Part shown: in pieces, positions 28,400 through 37,834 of the stretch | Layout of the letters: every line of letters begins with the position of its first letter | Position numbering within the stretch: position 1 is the stretch's first letter | DNA from: Coenobita brevimanus | Lineage: Eukaryota > Arthropoda > Malacostraca > Decapoda > Coenobitidae | Direction: 5' to 3' | Length of the DNA stretch: 64,000 nt | Assembly: GCA_032717465.1 (NCBI GenBank) | Contig: CM064690.1 | Location: forward strand, 30,853,153-30,917,152 | Translations under genes and position numbers: made by a program | Notes under the pieces: model-generated | Seen by the model: the letters and a program-made list of their open reading frames with translations, nothing else | Database searches by the model: none | What the model was told of the DNA's origin: nothing

Positions 28400-28580
28400 A
28401 AAACCATGCAGCTCCACTGCTTGATTATACGAATGTTCCTTACGTCCTTCCTTGTTCCTCTACGTGAGGTTAGTTGACTGCAGAAGAAGAGTAACTTCTG
28501 CCTGCTGACCTCTGAGTTCACTTTCCAGATTACCCTGGGGCTACAGAAGCCACTACTACTACTATTACTACTACTACTAC
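28400..28580 (+). repeat. SINE T copy with (ACT)n tail
   Basis: Reads GACCTCTGAGTTCACTTTCC, AGATTACCCTGGGGCTACAG, AAGCCACTACTACTACTATT, then joins tail-to-tail with the antisense element at 28581. Confidence 0.65.
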
Positions 28581-28736
28581 AGTACTATAGTCTGTTCCAT
28601 ATAAACTGGAGGAGAGAAACCTGTATTTTCCTTCCCAAGTCTGGGTCAAACGTAGAATGCAGGTGACCTTAGAAGGATTATCCCCCTCTTTCCTCCAGCC
28701 CCTCCCATCTCCTTCCTCTCCTGAGAGAGAGAGAGA

Positions 28737-28739
<3 letters not shown>
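28581..28739 (-). repeat. SINE U, antisense
   Basis: On the minus strand it runs (TC)n, CAGGAGAGGAAG, GGTCACCTGCATTCTACGTT, AGACTTGGG, TTTATATGGAACAGACTATA then a TAC-rich tail. A sense copy lies at 31180-31325. SINE U is a working label. Confidence 0.72.
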
Positions 28740-28826
<87 letters not shown>

Positions 28827-28829
28827 GTG

Positions 28830-28860
<31 letters not shown>
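28740..28860. repeat. (GT)n microsatellite
   Basis: Two GT runs of about 42 and 15 units, separated by AGGTGCAT. Confidence 0.98.
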
Positions 28861-28862
<2 letters not shown>

Positions 28863-29780
28863 TTTCTGTGGAGAGCCTTCTTCTGTGCTATCCTTGTATC
28901 ATTCTCATAGATTAGTCTTATTCCTGTTGTAGCTGCCTAGCATGGACCAAAAGGTCTACTGCAGTTTTTCTCTCTTCTTACAGTATGTTCTTATACGTTA
29001 CTTTTAGCAACTTGATTGTTGTAATAATATTTAAAAACTATTTAAGACCGGTTTCAAAATTTCCCATTCATCACACACACACACACACACACACATACAT
29101 ACATGCTCCCACGCACATGCATATAAAATATATTCTTCATCGACAGTTCTTATGAAAATATGTGGAGCATGCTGGAACTCTTGGGTGAGTATTGCTTGAG
29201 ATGAATGGTAACAAAGAAGAGGAAGGAGGGAATGCATGAGTGGAGCACCTGCTGACCCGTACTGGTTCAGGTGTGCGTTTGGCCTCAGGTCAAGATGGGT
29301 GGAGCTTTTGCTTTGAGGTCACATGCAGCATTTCCTTGAACGCCCTTGATGATGCTTCCCAACATCCCGCCAGGTCACTTATAATAATGGACAACGCATC
29401 ATACCACTGCAAAATCATAAATAAAGCACAAACACAGAGCTTACGAAAACAAGAAATTATAAAGTGGCTTCTTGATAACAACCTCCCTCATGACCCTCTG
29501 CACACTAAGGCTGAGCTGCTACACCAAGTGAAAAAAAACAAAGACAAGCAATTGTTTGAAATTGATAAAATCGTCAATAATCATGGTCACCAGGTGCTGC
29601 GGCTTCCTCCCTATCATTGCCAGCTCAACCCCATAGAGCTGATTTGGGCTCAGGTCAACGATGATGTGAGGAAGAGAAACTCAAATTCTTCTCAAAAATT
29701 ACGAGTGATCGAAGAGCTAACGAGAAATGCGATAGAAAAAGTAACAGCAGAAAACTGGCAGAAATGTGCGGCACACACAC

Positions 29781-30531
29781 ACTATCTATCTATCTATTGC
29801 CAGACGCCATAATCCCGTAAGGGGTGGCCATTTGACTTTGAGTTATTTGTTTTACGGGGAGGGGCACTAACCCTCCACCAACCCACTTGTTGACACGTAG
29901 GGAGCACGTATGGTTTGGTTATATGGTTACCACCCAGCGTTGTAAATGGTTTCCTGGCTTACAGGAAACCATTTGGCTTGTCACTCAATGTAAAGCCACC
30001 TGTGAAGGAAAGAAAAGCAATAAGAAGTGACAGGAAAGATGGGAGAAATAGGAAGAGAGGAGGACAGGCACAGAAAAAGAATGATAAAGGCTAAGGAAGA
30101 AGTAGGCAGCACTACATCAAGTGACTGGATGATGGTGAGAAATAGGAAGAGAGGAGGACAGGCACAGAAAAAGAATGATAAAGGCTAAGGAAGAAGTAGG
30201 CAGCACTACATCAAGTGAGTGGATAATGGTGAGAAATAGGAAGAGAGGAGGACAGGCACAGAAAAAGAATGATAAAGGCCAAGGAAGAAGTAGGCTGCAC
30301 TACATCAAGTGAGTGGATGATGGTGAGAAATAGGAAGAGAGGAGGACAGGCTCAGAAAAAGAATGATAAAGGCTAAGGAAGAAGTAGGTAGCACTACATC
30401 AAGTGAGTGGATGATGGTGAGAAATAGGAAGAGAGGAGGACAGGCACAGAAAAAGAATGATAAAGGCTAAGGAAGGAGTAGGCAGCACTACATCAAGTGA
30501 GTGGATGATGGTCGCCACCACCTACCACAAG
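29781..30531 (-). mobile_element. SINE S with five-fold head amplification, antisense
   Basis: The tail side (CTATCTATCTATTGCCAGAC) is at the left. From 30043 to 30512 a 94-bp unit is repeated five times at exact spacing (30043, 30137, 30231, 30325, 30419), each running from GAGAAATAGGAAGAGAGG to GTGGATGATGGT. It ends CGCCACCACCTACCAC. (CA)n lies at both junctions, consistent with insertion into a CA-rich target. Confidence 0.95.
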
Positions 30532-30536
30532 GCACA

Positions 30537-30560
30537 CACACACACACACACACACACAAA
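30537..30560. repeat. (CA)n microsatellite
   Basis: About 12 CA units at the right junction of the SINE, within the split transposase gene. Confidence 0.95.
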
Positions 30561-30762
30561 AAAGAAGAATTTATGAGAAATGACACTGCTGTAAACCACA
30601 TGGTAGAAAATTTTGTTATCAATATATTGAACGAGTCCAGCAGCGATGAAGATGAATAAACAAGTGTTGTGTGAGGTGTCTTGTGTATACTTATTGTAAA
30701 TAAGAGTTGTAAATATAAATATAAGCCATATAATGAACATAATTTGTTTAATATTATACAAG

Positions 30763-30902
30763 AGAGAGAGAGAGGGGGGAGAGGGAGGGAGGGAAGGAGG
30801 AAAGAACAAAGAGAGAAGGTGGGGAGGGAGAGGGAGAAACTTTCCCTTTTCCTATTAATCACACACACACACACATTAGAAGGGAGAGAGAGAGAGAGAG
30901 AG
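30763..30902. repeat. (AG)n-rich low-complexity tract
   Basis: AG runs at 30763-30775 and 30887-30902 flank a purine-rich stretch and a short (CA)n. The open frames on it are artefacts. Confidence 0.85.
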
Positions 30903-31179
30903 GGTAATGCGTATTTCACCTTTTTTTTTTATATAAAACTCTATCTTGATTGAAGTTATTTTCAGCAAATCATATGACTGATATTTTCATAATTATAACG
31001 TTTCACCATACCGCGATGAATTGGTGATTTTCTTAGGTTTGCTAATCAGGATAGAACTCGTAATAATGCCTTCAAATTACACAAATTCATGTTTGGATTG
31101 GATGTAGGATTAATTAATATTAGGTCAGAAAATATATTATTGCTATATTTGAAGATTAGACAATAAACAGTTCAAATCT

Positions 31180-31325
31180 CTCTCTCTCTCTCTCCCAGGA
31201 GAGTAGGCTGGAGAAAGAGTCAGGTGAGGTCACTTTTATCCCTCTGTACGGTCACCTGCGTTCGACTAGGACTTGGGCGTAGCTTCTCCGCCACTTTATA
31301 TGGAACAGAGTATACTACTAAAACC
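31180..31325 (+). repeat. SINE U, sense
   Basis: Starts with (TC)n, then CCCAGGAGAGTAGGCTGGAG, GGTCACCTGCGTTCGACT, GGACTTGGGCGTAGC and TTTATATGGAACAGAGTATA, then ACTACT. It is the inverse of the copy at 28581-28739. Confidence 0.75.
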
Positions 31326-31635
31326 CTCTGATGCAGTGATCATATTTACAAATTTACTGTATTCATTCTTGGTACTTCCAGACTATTTTATTCAACTCTG
31401 GGATGATGTCTGGTAAATACAGGATTCACAAAGGCTATATCTAACTCCAGTTTGAAAAGTTTCTCCTTTGTTAAATAAAATGGTCTTAAAATGCAAAAAC
31501 ACAAAATGCAAATACATCACTGGAATTAACTGATTAACCTCATGAATTTTGTAATGTACTGTTTAACTTATTCAAATTTCTGCCAGACAATGGTAGGCCT
31601 AATCATATTAAGAGAGTCCCCAGAGAGTAATGGAG

Positions 31636-31660
31636 TTAATGAAGGCTATGCTTAAATCAT

Positions 31661-31700
<40 letters not shown>
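31636..31700. repeat. (ATC)n microsatellite
   Basis: About 12 CAT units ending in CCAGACCT. Read on the minus strand this is AGGTCTGGATGATGATG, the LINE G terminus, lying directly against a donor splice site. Confidence 0.9.
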
Positions 31701-31701
<1 letters not shown>

Positions 31702-31707
31702 CCTTAC

Positions 31708-32771
31708 TTCCTTCTTTTTGTGGTATGTCACTGCTGTTATTTGACCAGACATTTTGTGCCTGCCCCATTTCTCACTGTTTTCACCCCGTGCAGGAGTCCA
31801 AGTTTGTGAGCCACCAAGCGAGGGCCACTGTTCAAGCTGTGAGATGCTGAAAGGCGAAGTTTTTGCTTTCTGTGTAGCTCCATCATTCTGACTGCGTTGA
31901 AGGATTTTCTTATACGTGACTGTTTCATCCCTTGATGCATTTATTGATGGGCTGCTGGAAAAATACACCTCACTTGTGGCAAAGTTATATTTCTTAGCCT
32001 TGTTCCTGTCTTTTCTTGGTGTATCTTTTTTTGACTGATATTTCTCTGCTTCCTCTCCCTCTGCCTTATGACTTGTCAGGGATTTTGAATCAAGAGGGTG
32101 GTCATGAGCTGCTAAATTTGTGGATATACTGGTACCCTGGGCCTCCTCTTTAACACTCCAATTACTGGAATCTGAAGCTCTGAGTCTCCAAGCAGTTGTA
32201 TCATTTTGAGGTGACACTGATCCACGTTCAGTACATCTGTGTCTGTGACCATGTTTACTATAGTCTTTCTTTACACTTGACTGAGAATTTAAGTTATATT
32301 TGGACACAGCAGCAGTAGCATTCTCTGGCTGCTGATCCTCCTGAGTAAACCTGGGGCTGTCACTCTTAACACATTTATGATCATCTTTCTTAAAACTTGA
32401 CTGATCACTTGTAAACTTGAATCTGTCACTCTTATCATATTTGCAATCATCTCTCCTAACACCTGATTGATCATTTATGGAAAACTTAGGTCTGTCACTC
32501 TTATTATACTCAGGTTCATCTTTTCTTAAACCAGACTGATCACTTAGGGGATACTGCGATGGAGAAGCATGTCCATGAAGTACTGCCCCAGTGGTAGTGT
32601 TCTCCTTATGTTTGACTCGCCATCCTGTGGCTTCAGAAGTGGTAATGTTCTTCTGCTGTGCATCTCTTTGTCCAAAAGGTTCAGAAGTGTTGCCCTCTCT
32701 CTTTGTCACCTGTGTCACCTGCTGGCTCCTTGGTATGAATTCAGGGACATCCAGAGACAACATTACTGTAC
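31708..32771 (-). CDS. SECISBP2: SECIS-binding protein 2 homologue, large N-terminal exon
   Basis: Acceptor TTTTATTATTCAACAG (exon starts at 32771), donor AAGGAA|GTAAGG (ends at 31708). The 1064-nt exon has no stop. It starts TVMLSLDVPEFIPRSQ, matching the SBP2 N-terminal motif KLSADVKPFVPR. It continues as a long, disordered Ser/Lys/Asp-rich region with a three-fold degenerate repeat of about 25 residues (SDQSGLRKDEPEYNKSDRPK, then NDQSGVRRDDCKYDKSDRFK, then TSDQSSFKKDDHKCVKSD). Near the end it has SISQLEQWPSLGG, like the conserved FPxL motifs of SBP2. The first coding exon or promoter would lie upstream. The open frame that extends past the acceptor into 32949 is intron and LINE sequence. 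Confidence 0.78.
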
Positions 32772-32789
32772 CTGTTGAATAATAAAATA

Positions 32790-32995
32790 TTGGTAGATGG
32801 TAGAGGCAGAGAGGGAGAGAACATAACTGAGATAAAGGCATGGAGTGGAGAGATACCGGTACTTTATATGAGAGAAGGGGATGTGTTGGAGGGAGGGCAG
32901 CCAAATGGCAGAGGACAGGGAGACATGGACGTGATTTGTTTGTGGTCACCCAATACAGGATTATGGTGTCTGGCTATAGACAGATACACAGACAG
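32790..32995 (+). repeat. LINE A 3' end, sense
   Basis: Contains GGCATGGAGTGGAGAGATAC, GACAGGGAGACATGGACGTG, GTGTCTGGCTATAGACAGAT. It lies just upstream of the N-terminal exon of the SECIS-binding gene. Confidence 0.85.
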
Positions 32996-33059
32996 ACATT
33001 TTCCAGTGGTGCAGCCAATATAACTGATTATACAAATGTTCTTCAACTTCCTCTCCCCT

Positions 33060-33255
33060 CAAAGGAGCATGGTGAATAGCAGGTGAAGGGCAACTTAAGC
33101 CTTCAGTTCACCAAGCTCGTGTTCAAATGAGCCATGGGACTATACAACAATAAGAATAATATTGCTGCTGTGGCCCATGGGTCATCTGGGTGCAAACCAG
33201 GTGGAGTGCAGGCTGAAGCTGCTGTCTCCTGATCATTCCACCTTTTGCTTTCACA
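33060..33255 (-). repeat. SINE T-like copies, antisense
   Basis: The minus strand of 33170-33250 reads CAGCTTCAGCCTGCACTCCA, CCTGGTTTGCACCCAGATGA; a second weaker copy is at 33060-33150. Confidence 0.5.
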
Positions 33256-33319
33256 GCCAGGTTTGATGCTGTTTGCCCTGGTTTGTGTAATGTTATAATA
33301 TAGTAATAATTATAATAAT

Positions 33320-33410
33320 ACTGTAACAATAATAATAATAATAATAATAATGATAATAATAATAACAGTAATACTGGTACTAATAATAATGGTAATATTA
33401 ATAGTACCGG
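33320..33410. repeat. (ATA)n/(AATA)n microsatellite
   Basis: Interrupted AATAAT repeats. Confidence 0.9.
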
Positions 33411-33774
33411 TAGCTGCAGATTTTTTGTTTCTTAAATGCACCACTTCTATTGCATGTTAAAGAATGCAGTACTGATAAAATCTTGAAATAACATGACTAG
33501 CTACAGTATACCGTCTTTACTTTAACTTGGCCCAGGTTTCCATCCTTTTGAAGCCTATTTCATATATCATAAGAAAGAAAAAGACAATACAGTACAGCAA
33601 CTCTGCATCTTTTCCATGATACTTCTTCATAACTAGCACCATATTCTAGTGCTAATCTTTTGGCACAACTAGCAATCAAGATGGAGAGATGGTAGTTTTA
33701 GGATAAGTTAAAATTAAAGTTGCATAGCAATTCATAGGCTGTACTGCATCAGGAGAGCACCTAGTAAACCCACT
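33411..33774. other. Intergenic, nothing recognised
   Basis: AT-rich, with no exon or repeat match seen. Confidence 0.35.
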
Positions 33775-33912
33775 TTTTTGTGGGTGTGAGAAGGGAGTGT
33801 GAGCTGGGGGAAGGGCAGTGAAATGGCAGGATACAGGGCATTATGGAGGCAATTTGTTTGTGGCCACCCTTTACGGGATTAAGGCATCTGGCAACTGACA
33901 GACAGAGATGGA
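33775..33912 (+). repeat. LINE A 3' end, sense
   Basis: GGAGTGTGAGCTGGGGGAAG, GTTTGTGGCCACCCTTTACG and GGCATCTGGCAACTGACAGA. Confidence 0.85.
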
Positions 33913-34120
33913 TGATGCTTTATAAAGTGCAAATAACACACTTCCATAACCTTTGATTTATAAAGTGAAAATAACTTACTCCCACAACTTTTCATATCCA
34001 TTATGCCTACCCTACCTTCATAATCATATTACGGGTATGTTCAATAATAGGGAAAAATATTATTTCTATTATTACAAGATGAAGCTCTCCCAGATTTTTT
34101 TCTATGGCTGTTATGCAGGA

Positions 34121-34455
34121 ATAGTGCTGCCTACTTCTTCACCATTATCATTCTTTTTGTGTCTGTCCTTCTCTCTTCCTATTTCTTCCATCCTTCTTGT
34201 CACTTTTTATTACTCTTCTTTCCTTTTCAGGTGGCTTTACACTGAGTGACAAGCCTAATGGTTCCCTGTAGGCCAGGAAACCCTTTACAACGCTGCGTGG
34301 TAACCATATAACTAACCTATATGTTTTCCCCACGTGTCAACAAGTGGGTTGGTGGAGGGTTAGTGCCCCTCCCCGTAAAACAACTAACTCAAAGACAAAC
34401 AACCACTCTTTGCTGGATTATGGCATCTGGCTATAGATAGACAGAAAGATAGACA
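34121..34455 (+). mobile_element. SINE S, sense
   Basis: Starts at TAGTGCTGCCTACTTCTTCA, so it is slightly 5'-truncated. It contains AACGCTGCGTGGTAACCATA, GTTAGTGCCCCTCCCCGTAA and ends GGCATCTGGCTATAGATAGA with a TAGA-type tail. Confidence 0.9.
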
Positions 34456-34638
34456 GAACTTATTTTCTTTAGTTCACTCATGCAACTATGGTATGGTTTT
34501 AGTCACCTTAGAAAATCTTTAGGAGTGAAACAATTAACAAAGGATATGTTCAATCCCTCCAGCCTGCAAAATCACACCTAAAATGAATCAAACCATCAAA
34601 CAGAAACAGGAGTACAAAAAGATGGAGGTCAACATATT

Positions 34639-35003
34639 CTATCTATCTATTGCCAGACGCCATAATCCCGTAAGAAGGTGACCATTTGACTTTGAGTTAT
34701 TTGTTTCATGGGGAGGGGCACTAACCCTCCACCAACCCACTTGCTGACACGTAGGGAGCACATATGGTTTGGTTATGTGGTCACCACCCAGCGTTGTAAA
34801 TGGTTTCTTGGCTTACAGGAAACCATTTGGCTTGTCACTCAATGTAAAGCCACCTGTAAAGAAAAGAAAAGCAATAAGAAGTGACAGGAAAGATGGGAGA
34901 AATAGGAAGAGAGGAGGGCAGGCACAGAAAAAGAATGATAAAGGCTATGGAAGAAGTAGTCAGCACTACATCAAGTGAGTGGATGATGGTCGCCCCTACC
35001 ACT
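34639..35003 (-). mobile_element. SINE S, antisense, with 10-bp target duplication
   Basis: Full single-head copy bounded by the direct repeat TCAACATATT at 34629-34638 and 35004-35013. This fixes both element ends: the (TAGA)n tail on the left, and the head ending GGGGCGACC on the minus strand at the right. Confidence 0.95.
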
Positions 35004-35271
35004 TCAACATATTAAATGGGCTAATAATTTTTCACCAAGTCAGTATTGTACTGCAACAGGAAAAGTGAAAACCAGTAAAAACTAAATTGCTGCAGCAAGG
35101 AACTAAAACGGAATCAAAAGAAATTGATTATATGAGTGGTATGGGATGAGGGATAGAATACTAGACATCCACAACCATGAGAGAATTAAATATAGATACT
35201 TGGTACCGTACAGATAAAGTGACGAACTAACTACTAAACAAACTGACATGACAGACCTGACACTCACTCAC

Positions 35272-35414
35272 TGACTGCACCCGGTTCAGCATTATCACCT
35301 CCCGTACCTCAACCAGGAGGTCTGCCTTGGCCTGCTGGTTGGCCCAAACATAACACTGTAGAGCTTCCTGATGGCATCTTCCTCCAGGTCACTCTCAGGT
35401 TTTGTGCACCATTT
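35272..35414 (-). CDS. RARS2: Putative mitochondrial arginyl-tRNA synthetase exon 2 of 2 seen
   Basis: Acceptor TTATATTTCAG; the donor is probably CAGTCA|GTGAGT. It first reads KWCTKPESDLEEDAIRKLY and then, one base short, QCYVWANQQAKADLLVEVRE, VIMLNRV. In class I ArgRS the segment after the GDWxxQFG motif has the form DPLxxLYxxYVxANxxAxxD, which this fits. Reading through needs one missing base near TA|CAGTG (about 35350). The exon follows the HVGH exon at 36843 on the same strand. Assignment is by pattern only. Confidence 0.55.
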
Positions 35415-35674
35415 CTGAAATATAACATGGTGGGGATATTTATACATCTCACTTATGAACACATCAGTAAAAAAAACAAAAAGTTGGAAACATACCAGAT
35501 GCACTGTCTTGTTTTAAGGGAAATTATATGAATGTACAATACTATAGAGAAATGCTACTACTTTACATCAGTAACAGTTTTGTCTAATGGTAGGTGGAGT
35601 AAACTAGGATGAAATTTAGTATATAATGAAGGCATCTTGAATTGGTCTATTACTGGTATCTTATTTTCATTTTT

Positions 35675-35740
35675 CTTGGAAGGAACAATCTTGCATACTT
35701 CAAGCCTTTGGTTCCTTCTTCCTTGCATTAAAAAATAAAA
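35675..35740 (+). repeat. LINE F terminal fragment
   Basis: Last 60 bp of LINE F (TTCTTGGAAGGAACAATCTT, GCCTTTGGTTCCTTCTTCC, TTGCATTAAAAAATAAAA), an extreme 5' truncation. Confidence 0.8.
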
Positions 35741-35842
35741 GATATAATATACATGAAGGAAAATGCACTATGAACTAGCTGCCTTAAATGTGGAAGCACA
35801 TACAAAATTGTAAATCATCTCTAAAAAATCCTATCACCATAC

Positions 35843-36118
35843 TACACTGAGAAATACACTGAGGTGGTCTGGACATATGGAGAGAATGGAGACTGAATGA
35901 CTAAGAGAGTGTATGCAGGTGTGATGGAGGGAGGGAGAGACCAAGGATGAGGTGGAGGGATGAAGTTGAGAGGTATATACGGGAGGGGAGAGTGAGCTAG
36001 GCTGGAGGGCAGTCAAATGGTGGGTGACAGAGCAACTTGGAGGCATTTCATATGGGACCATCCTTTCCGGGATTAGGGCATTGGGCTATTGATAGATAGA
36101 CAGATAGACATACAGAAC
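35843..36118 (+). mobile_element. LINE A 3' end flanked by a 34-bp duplication
   Basis: Sense LINE A piece: CTGAGGTGGTCTGGACATAT, GGGAGAGACCAAGGATGAGG, GGATTAGGGCATTGGGCTAT, then (GATA)n. It lies between direct repeats at 35809-35842 and 36119-36154. These begin TGTAAATCATCT and end TCCTATCACCATAC and differ by one substitution and two added A. Confidence 0.9.
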
Positions 36119-36299
36119 TGTAAATCATCTATAAAAAAAATCCTATCACCATACTGAAAGGGATTAACCCTTGCTAAACTACAAACTTCATATAAGGTAC
36201 AATGAAGGTCTGCACAGGCCCAGCTGCAAGTCTGGTATGAGGTACAGTTTACACTGGCTATAAAACAATGATTCAGAGGAGGTAACCTATCTTACAAGC

Positions 36300-36695
36300 A
36301 ATCAGTGTGGCAGGGGTTCATGCTCTCCTTCTCACTCTACCTTCCAGCACTCTGTCCACATGTAGCCTATACATCACCTCAGAGCCACTCTCCTTATCCA
36401 ACCCACATCACCAATTCATTCTCCATCATATTTCTATTATTCTAGCTATGACCTCACAACTCTGGAAGTATCTTCCTCTGTCTGTATTTCCTACTGCCTA
36501 TGACCTCCAGTCTTTCAAACACAGTTTGTCCAAGCATCTTGAAACAAATGGATCTTGATTTTGGCTCTCTGTTAACTTTTTTTTTTTTCTCTTTCTCTCT
36601 TCATCTCTCTCTCTCTCTCTCTCTCTTGGAGGGAACACTCTTACACTCTTGCAGGCTTCTGGCTTTTGGTTCGTTCTTGCATTAAGAAAAAAAAA
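36300..36695 (+). pseudogene. LINE F 3' fragment
   Basis: Frame 36307-36558 ends TSQLWKYLPLSVFPTAYDLQ, SFKHSLSKHLETNGS and stop. The 3' UTR includes a T-run, (CT)n and CTTTTGGTTCGTTCTTGCAT, and terminates in a poly(A) run at about 36687. Confidence 0.8.
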
Positions 36696-36842
36696 AAAAT
36701 CATACAGTCTGGAAAAGCCCTCTGATCCTGAACAAATTAATAACCTGTCCAGTCCAAAAGTCTCTCCTGAGCTGAATAAAACTGCATGAAAGATGCAAGA
36801 CAAAAAATGTACTGAAGGAGTAAAGTTGTGCCTGAGTCTTAC

Positions 36843-36988
36843 CCATATTGGAGGAGACCAAACTGTGTGGCCCAGTCACCCAGGTGGTTGATGCAGTTGA
36901 CATGGTGGCCCAGGGCTGAGTGGAGGCAGGCCAGGATGTGCCGTTGATGGTGGAGCACAGGTGGCCAACGTGGAAAGGCTTGACAATG
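36843..36988 (-). CDS. RARS2: Putative mitochondrial arginyl-tRNA synthetase, HVGH-signature exon
   Basis: Acceptor CCACAGCTCACCCAG, donor CAATATGG|GTAAGAC. It reads IVKPFHVGHLCSTINGT and then, one base over, ILACLHSALGHHVNCINHLG, DWATQFGLLQYG. This is the ATP-binding HxGH signature block of arginyl-tRNA synthetase: KPFHVGHLRSTIIG, ALGHxVxRINYLGDWGxQFG. Match to the mitochondrial form is likely. The frame break is one missing base at GGC|ACATCC, near 36942. The enzyme charges tRNA-Arg. Only one later exon (35272) was found before another gene begins at 32771, so the gene looks partial. Confidence 0.75.
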
Positions 36989-37009
36989 CTGGGTGAGCTG
37001 TGGGATGAG

Positions 37010-37612
37010 TGGTGGAAAAAATAATGGTCATGTTCAAGACTGGAAAACTGTTACTGATAAATGGCACAACCAGCTCCAAATTATCCCTTATAAGGTGCAA
37101 GAGCCCTGGGTTAGGGTACCATACTGAAAAATTTAGGGAAAACAACAAGCCTACTCTTCTTGTGGCAATACATGATCAGAAAAACACCAACCATTTCTTT
37201 TCTTTTTTTTTTTTTTAGAACTAAACCTATGTGTAGGAGGCATAAGAATTACTCTACATGAAGCTACTAAACCTTTAAACCATCAAGTGTTTTACTGAAA
37301 GGCATACTGAATTTGCAAACAAGGATGAGATGCAATTTTCATAGTACTGGTACAATGGCTGAGACAAAGGTGTGGTTGCTGTTGCTGATCAACCAGTGTA
37401 TGTTTGACCATGCAAGCCCATCAACTACAGGCAAGCAACTGCCCCTGCAGTGAACTGATGTTTCCTTGCAGCTGACAGTGCCTGGCCACAGTGAGGTGCA
37501 GGGAAAAGTGTGGAGATTTGGTTCATGAATGGATGCCACATCTGTGTCTTTCCACCCAGTTAACAGGGGCATCCTAGTAGGCTCCACCTAGAGCTGTAAA
37601 TGGCCTCCTGGG
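37010..37612. other. Nothing firm recognised
   Basis: A minus-strand frame of 82 codons (37339-37587) is Cys/Trp-containing but matches nothing known to me. A T-run lies at 37201-37216. Confidence 0.3.
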
Positions 37613-37784
37613 CAGGCCCGTCCCCAGAAGTATAACCATAGGGGGGCAATTGAGATATTGAGGGGGGCAGGTTATTAGGAGGCAGTCAATAATATAGAGC
37701 AAAAATTCAGTCCTACCTATGTTAATGCATGGGACCATAGTTGTCATGGCAATAGTTACGATATAATCAAAACCAACATTTCTT

Positions 37785-37834
<50 letters not shown>

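Larger units (their letters stand above)
29330..30659 (+). pseudogene. DDE-type transposase (Tc1/IS630-like) split by a SINE
   Basis: The frame from 29240 contains ARSLIIMDNASYHC, the second catalytic Asp of an RNase H-like DDE transposase, and GHQVLRLPPYHCQLNPIELI with WAQVN, the third acidic residue. Between them is a helical linker (RKQEIIKWLLDNNLP, KAELLHQVKKNK) typical of an arthropod DDE_3 family. The frame ends at NWQKCAAHTH where SINE S begins (29781). After the SINE, 30564-30659 reads EEFMRNDTAVNHMVENFVIN, then ILNESSSDEDE and stop, a fitting acidic C-terminus. So the ancestral C-terminus survives beyond the insertion. The N-terminal DNA-binding region and first Asp are missing, so the gene is dead. 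Confidence 0.83.

Noticed and set aside
28657..28932. Cys/Val repeat open frame
   Set aside because: A (GT)n microsatellite read in frame.
31636..31707. LINE G insertion creating the donor splice site at 31707
   Set aside because: The GGTCTGGATGATG match is only ~17 bp plus a simple repeat; no LINE G body is present, so coincidence cannot be excluded.
37339..37587. Cys-containing secreted protein
   Set aside because: No signal peptide, no recognised domain, and located between transposon remnants.
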